A stretch of 64,000 bases of DNA from Nannobrachium achirus (GCA_963921795.1 OY997651.1:51852518-51916517); one strand, 5' to 3'; shown: positions 1-12,026, numbered from the stretch's first letter. A program made the numbers and translations. Notes: generated by a model from the sequence alone, not told the origin.

Positions 1-296
1 AGTACTAGTGGTATCAAAATATACTTCAAGTGCCAAAAGTACTCATTAAGAAGAATGTCCCATTTCACACGTTTTCAAATGTATAAAAACATTTTGGAAA
101 ATAGCAGATCTACAACCTGTATTTAGTTACTTTACACCACTGATCACTATGAGGGTAATCTGGCACGTTCATGCCAGCTGGCAGTGACACCAACCTAAGT
201 ACAAGACTCTAATGGTCATTTTAATCCACACTTGAATGGGGGTTTAAAATAATTAAGGTGGGTTTAGTGGTGCAAGGGCATGTGTGGTGTTGAATT
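1..296. other. No gene seen
   Basis: No coding potential or splice-flanked exon is visible. The sequence resembles the stepwise 'agtact...aagtac' type of the hAT element that follows, so it may be an older related repeat. Confidence 0.4.
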
Positions 297-1017
297 CAGC
301 GGTGTAAAGTAACTAAGTACATTTACTTATACAGTTTTGAGGTATTTGTAGGCTACTTTACTTGAGTACTTGTTGCACTAACTAGCATTGACTGTTATGG
401 TCACTTTGATTTGGGCACTGTATTATTTCGTTCCCTTTCCTGTTGTACCTTGCTCTTACTTACTTACTGTACTCTGTACTCTGTTCTTTTTATCTTTTTC
501 ATACTTCTCTGTAACTTTGTAAATAACCTTATACTGCTGTGCTGCCTCTGGGCAACAAATGTTCCCCCTTGGGATAATAAAGGTATCTATCTATCTAGTA
601 TTTCCAATTTTCAGTAGGCCTAGGTTACTTTTACTTCTACTCCACTACATCTTGGAGACAAATTGTAGGCTACTTTTTACTCCACTACATTTATTTGAAA
701 ACTGTAGTTAGTTAGAAATTATAATATGATAAAACATAAATGAATCCACTTAAGCCCTATTTTATACCTATGCTGTTTAAACAGCGACGAGACGCGTTGT
801 GAGCTTGTAGATCTGCTATTCTCATTCTCATATTAACATTTTGTACTTTTACTGTTATGGTACATTTTAAGTAGCCTACATTTTGATGCCAACACTTCCA
901 TACTTTTACTCAAGTACATTTTGAATTCCGGACTTCTACTTGTAACAGAGTCTTTCTACATTGAAGTAATGATACTTTTACTTAAGCAAAAATATGTGAG
1001 CACTTTTTCCACCACTG
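297..1017 (+). mobile_element. hAT-type non-autonomous element with 8-bp TSD
   Basis: The element starts CAGCGGTGTAAAG and ends TTTTTCCACCACTG. It is flanked by a perfect 8-bp duplication GTTGAATT (289-296 and 1018-1025), the hallmark of hAT transposition. No transposase is encoded. Nested inside, at about 390-598, is the 3' end of another retroelement ending in GGGATAATAAAGG and a TATC repeat; a similar fragment lies reversed near 42305-42600. A half copy of the window-wide palindrome lies at 787-822. Confidence 0.88.
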
Positions 1018-1027
1018 GTTGAATTGA

Positions 1028-1029
<2 letters not shown>

Positions 1030-1101
<72 letters not shown>

Positions 1102-1103
1102 GG
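1030..1103. repeat. (GT)n microsatellite followed by a G run
   Basis: About 27 GT units run directly into about 19 consecutive G residues. The tract lies roughly 110 bp upstream of the TATA-like box of the first gene. A long G run could form a G-quadruplex, but nothing in the sequence shows a function. Confidence 0.95.
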
Positions 1104-1215
1104 TGTATTAGTTTCGGTGTCCCCCACTAGAAGAAAGGCATGCTGCTCGGCCAATAGCCAGGCCGTCTGGATACCTGGACGCACGCCCACGTAGTACCCA
1201 GGCCTCCCTTTTACG

Positions 1216-1223
1216 CATAAATA
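1216..1223 (+). promoter_or_regulatory. TATA-like box upstream of the first gene
   Basis: CATAAATA lies about 100 bp upstream of the first AUG (1319) and 200 bp upstream of the main AUG (1419). Base composition switches to GC-rich just after it. Transcription would be expected to start near 1245. This is inference from spacing and motif only. Confidence 0.4.
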
Positions 1224-1318
1224 CGCACGGAGCGCAGCAATGGAGACGCACACAAACACTGAAAGGACCCTGGCGTTGAACCTCACTGACCTTCTCCAAG
1301 CTCTCCAACTCCAGCAGC

Positions 1319-1384
1319 ATGAACGATCTTGACCTCGAAGAAGAACTCGAAGGCATCTTCTTCCTGCTCGGATTATTTTATTAG
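1319..1384 (+). other. Upstream ORF of 21 codons in the 5' leader
   Basis: An AUG with A at -3 opens a 21-codon frame that begins MNDLDLEEELEG and ends with TAG 34 bp before the main AUG at 1419. It is upstream and out of frame with the main coding region. Such an arrangement usually lowers translation of the main frame or makes it respond to stress. The peptide is acidic and then hydrophobic. It could also be the true N-terminus joined by a splice that I cannot see. Confidence 0.45.
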
Positions 1385-1418
1385 TTGTGTAAACTTACTT
1401 TCCCACATCACCGCCGAC

Positions 1419-4400
1419 ATGGCAGCCAACTTCATCACGGAGACGACGGCAGGCTGCGCGCCGTCGTGCGCCACTTGCAGCACCGCCGAACTCGTGAGCC
1501 TCGTCCTGGTGGGCCTGCTGGACAGCGACGGCGACGACAGCGACGGAGGAGACGCGTTCCAGCCGCGCTTCAAGCGCGTCTCCTCCAGGGTGGAGCCCGA
1601 GGTCTTCTACAACACCAAGATAGACCCGGAGATCTTCAACACCAAAGGGAACCTGTACTCCAAGATGATGGACCCGGAGAACCTCTACTCCAAAGGGAGC
1701 CTGTACTCCAAGATGATGGACATGGAGAACTTCCACTCCAAAGGGAACCTGTACTCCAAGATGGACCCGGAGATCTTCTACAACAAGGGGAACCTGTACC
1801 TCCTCGAGATGGCCCTGGAGAGCGACGACGACGAGGAGAGCGGCGCCTACTTCAACTCGTTCCCCCAGACGGGGCCGCCGTCGGAGATCGAGATCACCGC
1901 CGAGGAGTTTGACTTCCACCTCGAGCTGGAGAGCGGGGATGACGACGACGACGACGACGACGGGATCGGGGCTTGTTTCATCCCCAAAACCGAGAGAAGC
2001 TGGGAGAAGCTCTTCCTCCACGCCGGCGTGGCCTTGGAGAGCGAGGGAGGCGACTGCGGGCGCGCCGCCGTGGACTGGTCCACGGCCTTCAACGCCTTCC
2101 CCATCGTGGCGATCGCCTCCGAGGATCACCTCCTCGAGCTGGCCGCGTCCGACAGCGAGGACGACGGCGACGACGGCGGCGGCAGCGACGCGTGCTTCGA
2201 CTCGTTCCCCAAGCGGGCCTCGCAGAGCTTCGAGGACGTGTGTCCCGTGGAGCTGCCGCTGGAGACGTGCAAGATGGACGAGGACAGCTTCTATGACATG
2301 AGCGGCGCCGAGAGCTTCCTCACGGACTACCTGGTCAACTACCAGGAGAGCCTCGATCAGGTTGAATTGTAAGTAGTGACATTTATGCATTATACAATTT
2401 CCTTTATTATTGTTATTTTTTTCCCCCTCCAGAGGTGGAAAATTAAGCCTGAAAATAACTGATCTACAAGCGCGTTGTGATCTTGTAGATCTGCTATTTT
2501 CAAATAGCCTAGGTATAAAATAGGTCTAAATTGGATTAATGTATATTTTATAATATTATAATTTAGATTTGCAAAGTATCCAGTATAACTAAAGTTTTCA
2601 AATAAATGTAGTGAAGTAAAAGTAGGCCTACAATGTTTGGACCTGAGATGTAGTGGAGTAAAAGTACAATTGGAAGTATACTCAATTAAAGTACAAATAC
2701 CTAAAAATTGTAGGCATACTTAAGTACATTACTAAAGTACATTTACTTAGTTACTTTGCACAACTGCATTTTCCTTTATTATTATTATTTTGTATTATTG
2801 TTGTTGTTGTTGTTGTGCATTTGGTGGTCATTATTTGGACTGAGAGATCCAAGATGAAATCACACACCAATTCATGGAATTTCACTTCACACTGTAATAT
2901 TGGGTCACTAGTGAGAGATGTGGTGAGTCTAAAGGCAGACTTGAACCATGCAAATTGAGTGTGGGGGTGGCAGGGCTGTATCAAGGGTGGGTGTGGTTGT
3001 TACAAATGTATACTTTCTTGCTGGGTTAGATAGGAATCAAATACCGTATCACAACATTTCTTTTGATCACATAGGCCGATATCAATATTATGGGGATACT
3101 ATTAATGTATTACTTTTATTTAAAAAAAATAGCCCATGGGCCTGTAGATATTGCACATAAAAAGACAGTATTATTTCCACAGTATTTATCAAAATTCCAC
3201 ATGACATCAGGTCCCAATATCAATATAATATTGTTATAGGGTGAGATTTGATAAACACAGCTATAGGATCTAATTCTAATGTTTCGGTTGTTTTTTCCCC
3301 CCCATTTATTTTACAGCGATGACGACGATCACCATCCTCCCACGGCCCCAGCGTTTTCCGAAGTGAGCAAGCCCGCAGCATCCCCTGAACACGCCTACGT
3401 GCATTCTGCCTTTCCTGAAGCTGTCATGGCCCCAGCTCCCGCTGAACATGCCATGACCCCACCAGCCTCTCCTGAACATGCCATGGCCCCATCAGCATCT
3501 CCTGAACGTGCCATGGCCCCATCAGCATCTCCTGAACGTGCCATGGCCCCATCAGCATCTCCTGAACGTGCCATGGCCCCATCAGCATCTCCTGAACATG
3601 CCATGGCCCCATCAGCATCTCCTGAACGTGCCATCGAGCAACCTGCCTGTCCTGAACATGCCATGGCCACATCAGCCTCCCTTGAACAGACCATGGCCCC
3701 AGCGTCCCCTGAACAGACCACTGTGGCCCGTGCAGCCTGCCCCGAGGCGCCCAGACTGCCAGCAGGAACCACGTACACGCCGGAGGAGTTCTTCGGACTG
3801 TTTCCCAGGAGGTCCACGCCCCTGACCCTTTGTCAACACACCAACGGCGCCAGCAGCGCGCCGACGGAGGAATGGCGCGTCTCCCCGTGCGCCGAATGTG
3901 CAATCACTACCACGATCTTCAGGTAAGCTGATGCAAATTGGCTACTGTGTGTGTGGGGGGTGGGGCTGTGTCATGGGAGATCTCAATAGACCTAATTGAG
4001 GAGGGGGAGGAGGGGGGTTGAATGTTGCATCAAGCACATTCAACACCTGGCGACACCCCGAGCACATCAGAGGAAGTGACGACATTTACATACAAGTCGC
4101 GCAACGACACGTTCTCATTCCCATAGCACAGCAGTTTCTCAAACGTTTTCATGTTAAGGACGCCCACATTGATTATTATATATTATATCGTCACTATCGG
4201 GCAGAAACGTTTCACATTTGCATGTTCTTTCGTAAAGTAAAGCCCTGCTTCATCATACAAGACTGTCGCACAAAACTTGTGAAAACAGATCTACAAGCAC
4301 ACAGCGCCTCGCGATGCGAGGCGTTGTGTGCTTGTAGATCGGTTATACGGACCCCCATCTCAAAATATTTAGTTCCAGGGACCACCCAGAAGCAAAATTT

Positions 4401-5058
4401 TGAGTTACAAACGTTCGCTTTGAAAATACATATATTCAAAGATGTGCACACATTTTCACGACGTTTACAAAAATAGCAGATTTACAAGCTCGCAGCGCGG
4501 CACTCGGTGCCGTGCTGTGAGCTTGTCTCTGCTATTTTTCACTGGTTAAAGCATTCAATAAGGGATTACATTGTTTTTAAAATATCGTGATTTTAATATT
4601 TTGTGTGTGTTTTCCATTTGTTTTACAGTGAGGGCAGGCGCGACGCACAGACGCAACAGACCGACGGCGACAGACCATCGGGAGAGCAGCCCGCCCCGCG
4701 GGGCAGAAGTCCCGGAGCGCGCTCTCGCTCTCCGCCGCACGCCAGAGCGTGTCGGTCGAGATCCAGGTCCAGGTCGAGGGCCAGGGCGTCGCTGGAGCTG
4801 TTCAACACGTTCTTCAGCGAAGTCATAGCTCAGATGAAGGTGGAGGCTCAGCGCGCAAAGCAACATGCCGAGGAAGAGCGCTACACCACGTACACGCCGG
4901 AGGAGTTCTTCGAGCTCTTTCGCAGCTTGGAGGCCATGGCGTCGGAAGAGCGGTCGGCGAGGTCTCGCTCCCCGCCGCGTGCCGTGCCAGAGCGGAGACA
5001 TTCATGGAAATCCATCCGCAAGATGAACAAAGCGGCGTGGCCGCGGAGGAACCGTTGA
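1419..5058 (+). CDS. Unrecognised 661-aa acidic, Arg/Ser-tailed protein (three exons)
   Basis: Exons are 1419-2368, 3317-3922 and 4629-5058. Both introns have GTAAG donors and TTTTACAG-type acceptors and both are phase 2, so the joined frame is 662 codons including the stop. The start is the AUG at 1419 (G at -3 and +4); the frame stays open a little upstream without another AUG. Exon 1 encodes acidic stretches (runs of Asp, DSDGDDSDGGD) and degenerate repeats around LYSKMMDPEN. Exon 2 encodes about nine decapeptides of the type SPERAMAPSA. Exon 3 is rich in Arg/Ser and basic at its end (SIRKMNKAAWPRRNR). The motif TYTPEEFF.LF occurs once in exon 2 (3768-3803) and once in exon 3 (4884-4920), suggesting that these exons share ancestry. 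There is no signal peptide or membrane segment; acidic plus Arg/Ser composition suggests a nuclear protein. I do not recognise the family and assign no function. Confidence 0.72.
2432..2766 (-). mobile_element. Reverse copy of the 297-1017 hAT-type repeat in intron 1
   Basis: The 'AAGTACATTTACTTAGTTACTTTGCAC' type end near 2766 and the 'AGAGGTGGAAAA' end near 2432 match the element at 297-1017 in reverse orientation (only a summary of the motif is given here). I could not find a convincing target duplication. It carries a palindrome copy at 2453-2500. Confidence 0.6.
3436..3690 (+). repeat. 30-bp tandem repeat inside coding exon 2
   Basis: Five to nine copies of a 30-bp unit (CCTGAACRTGCCATGGCCCC plus ten more bases) keep the reading frame and encode SPERAMAPSA-type decapeptides. 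The central copies are almost identical, so the tract probably varies in length between individuals. Confidence 0.9.
4281..4346. repeat. Palindrome element copy (intron 2)
   Basis: Two arms pair around the apex CTCGCGATGCGAG, with the family arm AGATCTACAAGC and its complement GCTTGTAGATC. See the finding on the palindrome family. Confidence 0.85.
4470..4539. repeat. Palindrome element copy (intron 2)
   Basis: The outer arms AAATAGCAGAT and TCTGCTATTT pair, and the apex GGCACTCGGTGCC is GC-rich. The copy at 10028-10102 has the same apex, so these two are sister copies. Confidence 0.85.
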
Positions 5059-6465
5059 GGAGGAGGTAGCATGTATTTATTTTCAGAGAGAGAGACAGAA
5101 TCTACGGTATATTCATACTCTAAAGAATTATTTTCATCAAAAGGGAAAAACATGACATTTTATCTGGAGACACAGACATTCGTGAGCTCTTTCTTTGGCT
5201 CAAGGTCTCAGAAATGAAAGAAACTGTTTTGTTTAAAGCATATGAAACACACTTCCGGATTGTGTTTTAAACGTGAGAGAACTTTTTTTTTTTCTTTTGG
5301 TGAAAACAATATCTAAGAATAGTGGAAAGAAATCAGTGCAAAGCCATCGCCGTCCATATGGTACTGTCATTCAGATATTGTAAATTATTTATAAAATCAG
5401 TTCTGGCTCACGAGCTGTCTCTACTGCTGCTCTACAGAATCATGAGCTGCTGCTCAAAATTCTTTTTGATACTTTATACTTCTACTCCACCACACCTCAG
5501 AGGCAAATATTGTACTTTTTTTTTACTCTGCTACAATTTTTTGAAACCTTAATCGGTGACTGTTCGAAATTAGCCGATCTGCACGCTTGTAGAACAGCTT
5601 TTTCCTTTTATACCTCTACTCAAGTAAAAGTTTGAATACGGACCTTTTACTTGTAACGGCGTGTTTTAACGTTGTGTTATTTCTACTTTTCGTGAATCTC
5701 GAGTACATTCAGTAAGTGCCCTCTGCTTTCTTGCACATCTCCCACTGCTGCTAAAGACAACATACCTGCCTTTTAAAGAGAACGATCATGCCTTCCATTC
5801 CAACTATAATATTAACTATGTCTTACTTTCATTACGTACAGTGTTATAATTGTATTATTATCATCTCGTTATATTGTATTGCAGTTGTTGCAGAAGAACA
5901 CATCGCATCAACTTTTCGTTGTACACTGTTTTCTTGATTTTTGACGAGCCCCTCTGTCTCAGTACAGACAGGAAAGGAACCAATTTTTTTTTCTTTTTTT
6001 TTTGTTAACTACTCAAATCCCGGCGGTAGCCAGATTTTTTTTCTCCTTTATTTTTTAACTTGTACATTTTTCTCTTTTTTCCATTTTTTTCCTTCATTAC
6101 ATGCAGTATTTTTGTTCTACCTGCATTTTTTTCCTTTATTTTTTAACTTATATATTTTTCTATTTTTCTAAAAAAAAATTCCTTCATTACTTGCAGTATT
6201 ATTATTGTTTTATTATCTGATTGTTACCGTATATTGCATTCAGTTGTTACCAGTCTTTGCAGAACATGTCCCACCAAACATGTCTCTGCTTGTTTCTGTA
6301 TGAATGACAAATGACGATTATGACTGAATTCTTGGACACATCACTTTTTTGATGTTTTTTTGTTGCTGTTGATGATATCAGGGGAAAAAAGATCAAAACC
6401 AAAAAATATTATTTACTATTACTATTGTAATCTGTGTGGTTTGAATAAAATGTGAAAATCTATTT
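5059..6465 (+). other. Probable 3' UTR of the first gene
   Basis: No coding sequence is seen. The stretch is AT-rich and ends with AATAAA at 6444-6449, a plausible poly(A) signal. It contains a decayed copy of the 'aagtact' hAT-type repeat (about 5455-5700) with a degraded palindrome at 5569-5604, and two T-rich tandem segments (about 6040-6110 and 6128-6200) sharing TCCTTCATTACWTGCAGTAT. The UTR extent is inferred. Confidence 0.45.
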
Positions 6466-8253
6466 CCATTTGTTGTTGTTTTTTCCTTTAACCTTAATGT
6501 CAAAATATTGTACATTTTCTCAAATCCAAGGTTGTCCTAAAGAAAGGACAAAGAAATGATTGTACATTACATGATTGAGATAATACAAGAATCATTACAA
6601 GGACACCTGGAAAACAAAACAGGATGTGGCAGTCATATCAGCTTGCAGCAAGCGCTAAACCCCTTGAAAAGTACTGTCAACTCACGACTCTTTCTAAACA
6701 TTACCAAAATAATATATATTAAACTTGTTGTTGGGTGATATGATAAAACAGACACAATTCTCACTGAATCCTCATGATAGCAGGGGTAAGCACAAAGGTC
6801 TCAGAGGCACTTGCCTGTCTGTCATACTAGGTCTTGCCCATTTGCCCGATAGGGAACCGTAACCCATAGCCACAGATTTACCATAGAGACAGGGCTGGCA
6901 TTTTTAAATAAACGTTATTTAAATTATGCAGGGTTTACAAACATTGTAAGCATTTGTATTACATATAAATAGACATTTGAGTACAATAATATTGGGGAGT
7001 ATTTCAATACAAAACTTTTCCCCCCTTTTTACAGTGTCAACAAGTGCCATAGCTTCAGCCTTTTTTGTCTGGTGTCCAGTGTTCTTTGTCTTTTCAGTTC
7101 AGTCTTTATCTGCTTGAAGACCACCTCTCCCGAGATGGCCTCCTGGTGTATGACCATGGCACATGGTGTGTTCCATTGTTGACCACAGTGCAAACCACAG
7201 ACCAGGTACGTGCACACATAGACATCAAAGGGGGCTTGAGCCCCTGCCCTTTTATCCGAGCCCTTTCCAGACCATGAATGCAGTTTTTACTATGGTGAAA
7301 GAAATGCAAATGCCCTCTTTCCATGCTATGGCAGCATTCAAGAGAATTGTCTTGTCCAAACACTCCTGAACTTGAATGCAGCGTCTTATGTTGAACAAAT
7401 TGCCCTCTCTGTGTAAAAATCCATGTCATTACACCACATCTACAGTATTGACTTGATTATGCTTAGTTCAGTGTGGTATCAAGCACCGAAAATAGCAGAC
7501 CTCCAAGCATTGTGAGCTTGGAGGTCGGCTATTTTCGATATTGTTTTTACCAAAAGGCCCTTTTAAAAATGTCATCCCCTGCCTCTCTGACATTCTCTGC
7601 ATGTCCCTGCCACAGACCATGGCAGACATGTTTTTCTTCAAAAACTCCATACATACATAGAAGCATTGTGACCTTTACATTAAAAACCAATGTGTACCAT
7701 CTTACCCCAAACATACTGTGGCCTCTAACAGTCTACAAGCAGGTGTTCTATAGATTCAGAGGCGTCAATTGGGTATGGTACCTTGGCTATAGGGGAAAAT
7801 ACAGTTCTCCATAGGGCATTTCGCAGTTTTAACAAAGCAGCTCCATTTCACAACTGCTATTACGGCCACCAATGACAGAAAAGTGATGAGAAAGTGTTGA
7901 GAAAATGAAGCTGATAAAAAAACAGCTTGAGGTAAGAGGCAGAATGTCATTGCCACGGTGCTGCATTGCATCAGCCGAACTAGGAATACGTCTCTTATGT
8001 GTTAATAATGTGTTGTAATATTGACACATTTATATTCATTGCCTGATGGTGTCTCGGACTGAAAATGTAAAAAAAGAAAAAATAAGAATTACAGTAGCGT
8101 AGCCTACATACAATCATAGCTCTATAATCCACAAATGATCACCTACCGGTATATTTGCCACACGAAATGTGGTAGAACTTAAACAGTTAAAGGGGAATAC
8201 TAGTATACCACACATTTTCAACATTTCAACATGTCACTCATTAATATACCTTG
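6466..8253. other. Intergenic; no gene assigned
   Basis: One exon-like stretch (about 7035-7204) has a good acceptor (TTTTTACAG) and donor (CAGGTACGT) on the plus strand but stops in all three plus frames. The minus strand is open for 62 codons there (7029-7217) without similarity that I recognise. A palindrome copy lies at 7488-7538. Nothing else can be supported. Confidence 0.4.
7488..7538. repeat. Palindrome element copy
   Basis: CGAAAATAGCAGACCTCCAAG pairs with its complement CTTGGAGGTCGGCTATTTTCG across a short loop. Compensating changes in both arms (CCTCC and GGAGG instead of TCTAC and GTAGA) keep the pairing. Confidence 0.85.
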
Positions 8254-8261
8254 GCTTAGAG

Positions 8262-8639
8262 CAGTGTTTCTCAACCTTTTTTCTGCATGGGCACACTTTT
8301 CATGTCCCAAGAATCCAGGGGCACACCAACATAATACAGGGGTGTAAATGTCGTCACTGTCAGGAAGAAACCTTGTACCTCCAAGTTTCAAATTTGTAAG
8401 TTTCTTCGCAAAGCAAAGCCCTGCTTCATCATACAAGGCTGTTGCACAAAAGTAGTGAAAACAGCAGATCTACAAGCACACAACGCCACGCTTTGCTTGT
8501 AGATCGGCTGTTTTCACTCGTTTAAATCATTTTTAAAATGATAAATACAATACTGGCGTTCAAGCAGTTTCAAGGGGCACACTTGACCCTTCTCAGGGGA
8601 ACACCAAAGGTCCCCAGGCACAGTGGTTGAGAAACACTG
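8262..8639 (+). mobile_element. hAT-type MITE, TSD GCTTAGAG
   Basis: It begins CAGTGTTTCTCAACC and ends GGTTGAGAAACACTG, with a perfect 8-bp duplication GCTTAGAG at 8254-8261 and 8640-8647. It is 378 bp long with no coding capacity. It carries a palindrome copy at 8455-8518. Confidence 0.95.
8455..8518. repeat. Palindrome element copy inside the hAT MITE
   Basis: GTGAAAACAGCAGATCTACA pairs with TGTAGATCGGCTGTTTTCAC. The apex is GCCACG and the right arm is slightly shorter. Confidence 0.85.
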
Positions 8640-8794
8640 GCTTAGAGTTGTGTGGAAATAAGAAAAAAAAGTCCTTCCCCCTTCTGTGTTAGCCTACTAT
8701 GCCTAGAACTGGAGGAATGACATCATGATGGTGTACTCTTTGCTTGGAGATTACGCGTATATTCTGTTCTCTGTTATTGCTGCAGCTTTCGTTG

Positions 8795-8850
8795 AAAATA
8801 GCAGATCAACAAGTCTTCAGCATGACGCGCTGTGAGCTTGCGAAGGCTTT
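8795..8850. repeat. Degraded palindrome copy
   Basis: The left arm GAAAATAGCAGATCAACAAG is clear. The right arm (GTGAGCTTGCGAAGGCTTTTC) has drifted. Confidence 0.6.
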
Positions 8851-8984
8851 TCCCACAATACAAATGCTGGGGTTTAAGTGTTTACGCCCGTTTGATTTTA
8901 ATTGTATTTGATATTTGGACCCTCTTTTCAAATGGGGTCCACTCAGCCAATTTACATTACATGAAAATGTTTGAGAACCACAGC

Positions 8985-9445
8985 ATTAGGCCACACCCGT
9001 GGTTCCCAATCTTTTCTGCCCGTGACCCAAAATAGAAATTACACATTCACCCAAACTAGTGAAAATAGCAGATCTACAAGCTCACAACGTGTCGCTTCAC
9101 GCTGCGTTGAGAGCTTGCAGATCGGCTATTCTCACTACTTAATTATTATAATATTTTATTCATGGGATTTCTCAGATGTGTTTGTTTCTGGTTCCCAGTG
9201 CCTGGGAACCAGTGGGCTACAGTAGGCCTATATTATAACATAATTGATCTGCAGTCTTTAGATCACCGTTTCCCAAACAGTGGTTTGGGACCCATTTGTG
9301 GGTCATGGACCGATTTTTATAGATCACAACTTGAGTAAAAAATTTAAAAAATAAAATTGTTTCCTACATTAAAACTAGTTTGGGTCCCATCCAACGTCTA
9401 AACTCTCTTTTAGGCCTTAACCTGAAAGGTTAACAACTGCTGTAG
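8985..9445. mobile_element. Remnants of hAT-type MITEs
   Basis: Phrases such as CGTGGTTCCCAATCTTTTCTG and GTTTCCCAAACAGTGGTTTG are hAT-type ends of the same style as neighbouring elements. I could not match a target duplication, so exact ends are unknown. A palindrome copy lies at 9061-9133. Confidence 0.5.
9061..9133. repeat. Palindrome element copy
   Basis: GAAAATAGCAGATCTACAAG at the left pairs with CTTGCAGATCGGCTATTCTC at the right around a GC-rich apex (GTGTCGCTTCACGC). Confidence 0.85.
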
Positions 9446-9728
9446 ATGATGATGACTCGTCTCGTCTATCCATCCAAGACAGTATTATTACAGTCAGTGG
9501 GATGAGATCTCTTAACTGCATGTGCCATCTGCTTTTGTGAACTGACTTCCAATTAACAGGGAAACTAGACTATGGAGGCTGGATGATAGTGTGGGTGGGA
9601 GGGAGGAGGGTGGGTGGGTCAACAACATACACAAGACAACTGAGATAATGTTTATATAAAACAAGATGTCAATACAGGTGTTTCAGATGAAACTTCACCA
9701 ACAGTCACAGCTGCCGCATGCTGGTGTG

Positions 9729-9785
<57 letters not shown>

Positions 9786-10027
9786 GGGTGTCGCACCAAA
9801 TTCTGGGATTCACTGCGGGCCCCCCATGAATGTTCTTCATAGGGGGAGGGGGTTTAACCCATTTAGACTGGGAACACATTATTTTGTGCTTTAACTATTG
9901 CAAAATAGCAGATATAGATATAGATAGATCTGCTATTTTTGAAAACCCCCAGAAGCAAAATTTGAGTTACAAATGTTCACTTAAAAATACATATATTCAA
10001 AGATTTGCACACATTTTCACAATTTTT
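9446..10027. repeat. Microsatellite and repeat tract without a gene
   Basis: It includes a (GT)n run at about 9724-9782 and a short palindrome copy whose apex is a GATATA repeat (9901-9940). No coding signal was seen. Confidence 0.7.
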
Positions 10028-10102
10028 CAAAAATAGCAGATCTACACGCCCGCAGCGCGGCACTCGGTGCCGCGCTGTGAGCTTGTATATCTGCTATTTT
10101 TC
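10028..10102. repeat. Palindrome element copy
   Basis: AAAAATAGCAGATCTACACG pairs with the right arm GTATATCTGCTATTTTTC around the apex GGCACTCGGTGCC. It is a sister of the copy at 4470-4539. Confidence 0.85.
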
Positions 10103-10175
10103 AATTGCGAAAGCATAAAATAATTAAGGGCCCTCCACCTAAGTCAGTCCCACTTTTTCTCCCTTTTGTGACGCC

Positions 10176-10322
<147 letters not shown>

Positions 10323-11030
10323 TGACACCCTTGCTCCTGTGTGATCATTGACTTGTTATTTTGTGGCTTATTCAATCATCATCAGTATTAGCCAGTGGAG
10401 ATGGGGGGAGGAGGGGAAGGGGCGTCCAGATGGACAATAGGATGTTAATTTGACCTGTTCCCAGTTAGTGGTGTCAACCCGAAGCCTGTTGGTTCAGGGG
10501 GGGGGGGGGGGGGGGGTGACACAGATGCCACAAGTGTGCCACTCCACTCAACAGATGCACAGACCTGCTCCAGCCTAAACAATGGCTTGCAAACGAAGCA
10601 CGACGCCTCCCCTGCACTCGGACGGTGACACATTTCGCGCCCTGCTTTTGACATGTTAATATGGTGGATGCTGCATGAGCTCTCCTAATACCATCATAGC
10701 ATGATACTTCAGCTGGTCTCCTTTCAAGCTTTTCAAGAGGCTAGTTAGTTACAGAGGCTAGACTCTTGTGTTGCATTCAGAGACGGTGGATAGTTGTCTG
10801 GCTTGAGAGACTATAATCTAGAATATTCTAACCCCTTACCTGAAAATCTTATTTATTATTTCTGGAAGGCATTGAGTGTAAAAAGATGATGTATATATGT
10901 GTATGTATGTGAGTCCAAATGTGTCAACTGTTGATTGTTGTGAGTCAAGTGAGTCATGTCAGTTTATGAAAAAGGAAAATAAAAAGATTGAAAGAAAGAG
11001 AGACTATAGTGTTCTGGAGGCCCATTTTTT
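10323..11030. other. No gene seen
   Basis: It contains a G run at 10498-10516 and AT-rich sequence. No exon or recognised repeat could be supported. Confidence 0.4.
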
Positions 11031-11213
11031 TTTTCAATTCAACTCAAAGGAGCTCCAAACAGCCCAAAACAAACTTATTAGGCTTCCGCTTAACCTTCCA
11101 TCTCGGGCTCACCTCACCTGCACTGCTAATCACTTTCTAGGCGTGGGGTGGCTCACGGTAGCTGACAGAGTACAGCATCTTGCAATGGGCCTGGTGTACA
11201 AGATACCCTACAT

Positions 11214-11665
11214 CAAGGGTCTTCAACTGGGGGTCTGGGACCCCTAGGGGGTCCTCCAAATCTTTGTGTGATAGATTTTTTCCCTCAACCCTCCTTTTTT
11301 ATATTAACCACTTGAACCCTAGTGTTCATATTCTGAGAACTTTAGCCAAAAATAGCAGATCTACAAGCTCACAATGTTTCGCAGCACGAGGCGTTGTAGA
11401 TCAGCTATTTTCGGCAAAGAGGTTTGGTGTAGAGGGGAAAAAGAGCAGAATAAGTAGTGAAAGATCTGTACTTGAACTTATAAAATATTGACGGTTTAAG
11501 TGGTTAAATATCTGAAAACACACACTGACATGAATCCAAAATACATGGATGATTGTGCTGTCAAACAATGAAACTATATGGAATCTATGATAAGGTTGTG
11601 GGGGTCCCTGCTTCATCTCTCTCTCAACTAAGGGGTCCTTGGCCTGAAAACGTTGAAGACCCCTG
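11214..11665 (+). mobile_element. hAT-type MITE inserted in a LINE
   Basis: The ends CAAGGGTCTTCAAC and GTTGAAGACCCCTG are inverted. The flanks CCCTACAT and CACTACAC match at 6 of 8 positions, an aged target duplication. The LINE copy at 17091-17110 shows the uninterrupted site. A palindrome copy lies at 11347-11412. Confidence 0.85.
11347..11412. repeat. Palindrome element copy inside a hAT MITE
   Basis: CCAAAAATAGCAGATCTACA pairs with TGTAGATCAGCTATTTTCGG. Part of the right inner arm is missing, so pairing is uneven. Confidence 0.8.
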
Positions 11666-11988
11666 CACTACACCATAAGATACACATGTACCTGTCAAAA
11701 TACTTCTGAAAGGTCAAGGATGTTCACAACTACAACACCAGTGGCAGCTCCACAGATCAACTCAGATTTGACTAAAAAAAACTGTTAAATGCGTTCTCCT
11801 GCTATGCCGCTAAAATGTGGAACGTCCTACCAAAAGCCTTAAAGGAGTGTAAATCCTTTCCTTCCTTTAAAACGGCATTGAAAAGCCACTTAGAGGCGGC
11901 TGCTACTCGAAACTGGTCAAAGAAACAAACAAACCTCCCCCCTCTTTTTATGATATCGTATCATAAGATGCATAGGCTATTACTGTGT

Positions 11989-12026
<38 letters not shown>

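Noticed and set aside
1329-2390. Long overlapping frames on both strands over exon 1
   Set aside because: They are by-products of GC-rich, repeated coding sequence. Only one plus frame joins to exons 2 and 3 with matching phase.
3395-3903. Minus-strand and shifted frames over the decapeptide repeats
   Set aside because: The 30-bp unit keeps all frames open. Splice phases support only the SPERAMAPSA frame.
7029-7217. 62-codon minus-strand frame
   Set aside because: It is short, without similarity that I recognise, and a plus-strand acceptor/donor pair in the same place makes the coding strand doubtful.
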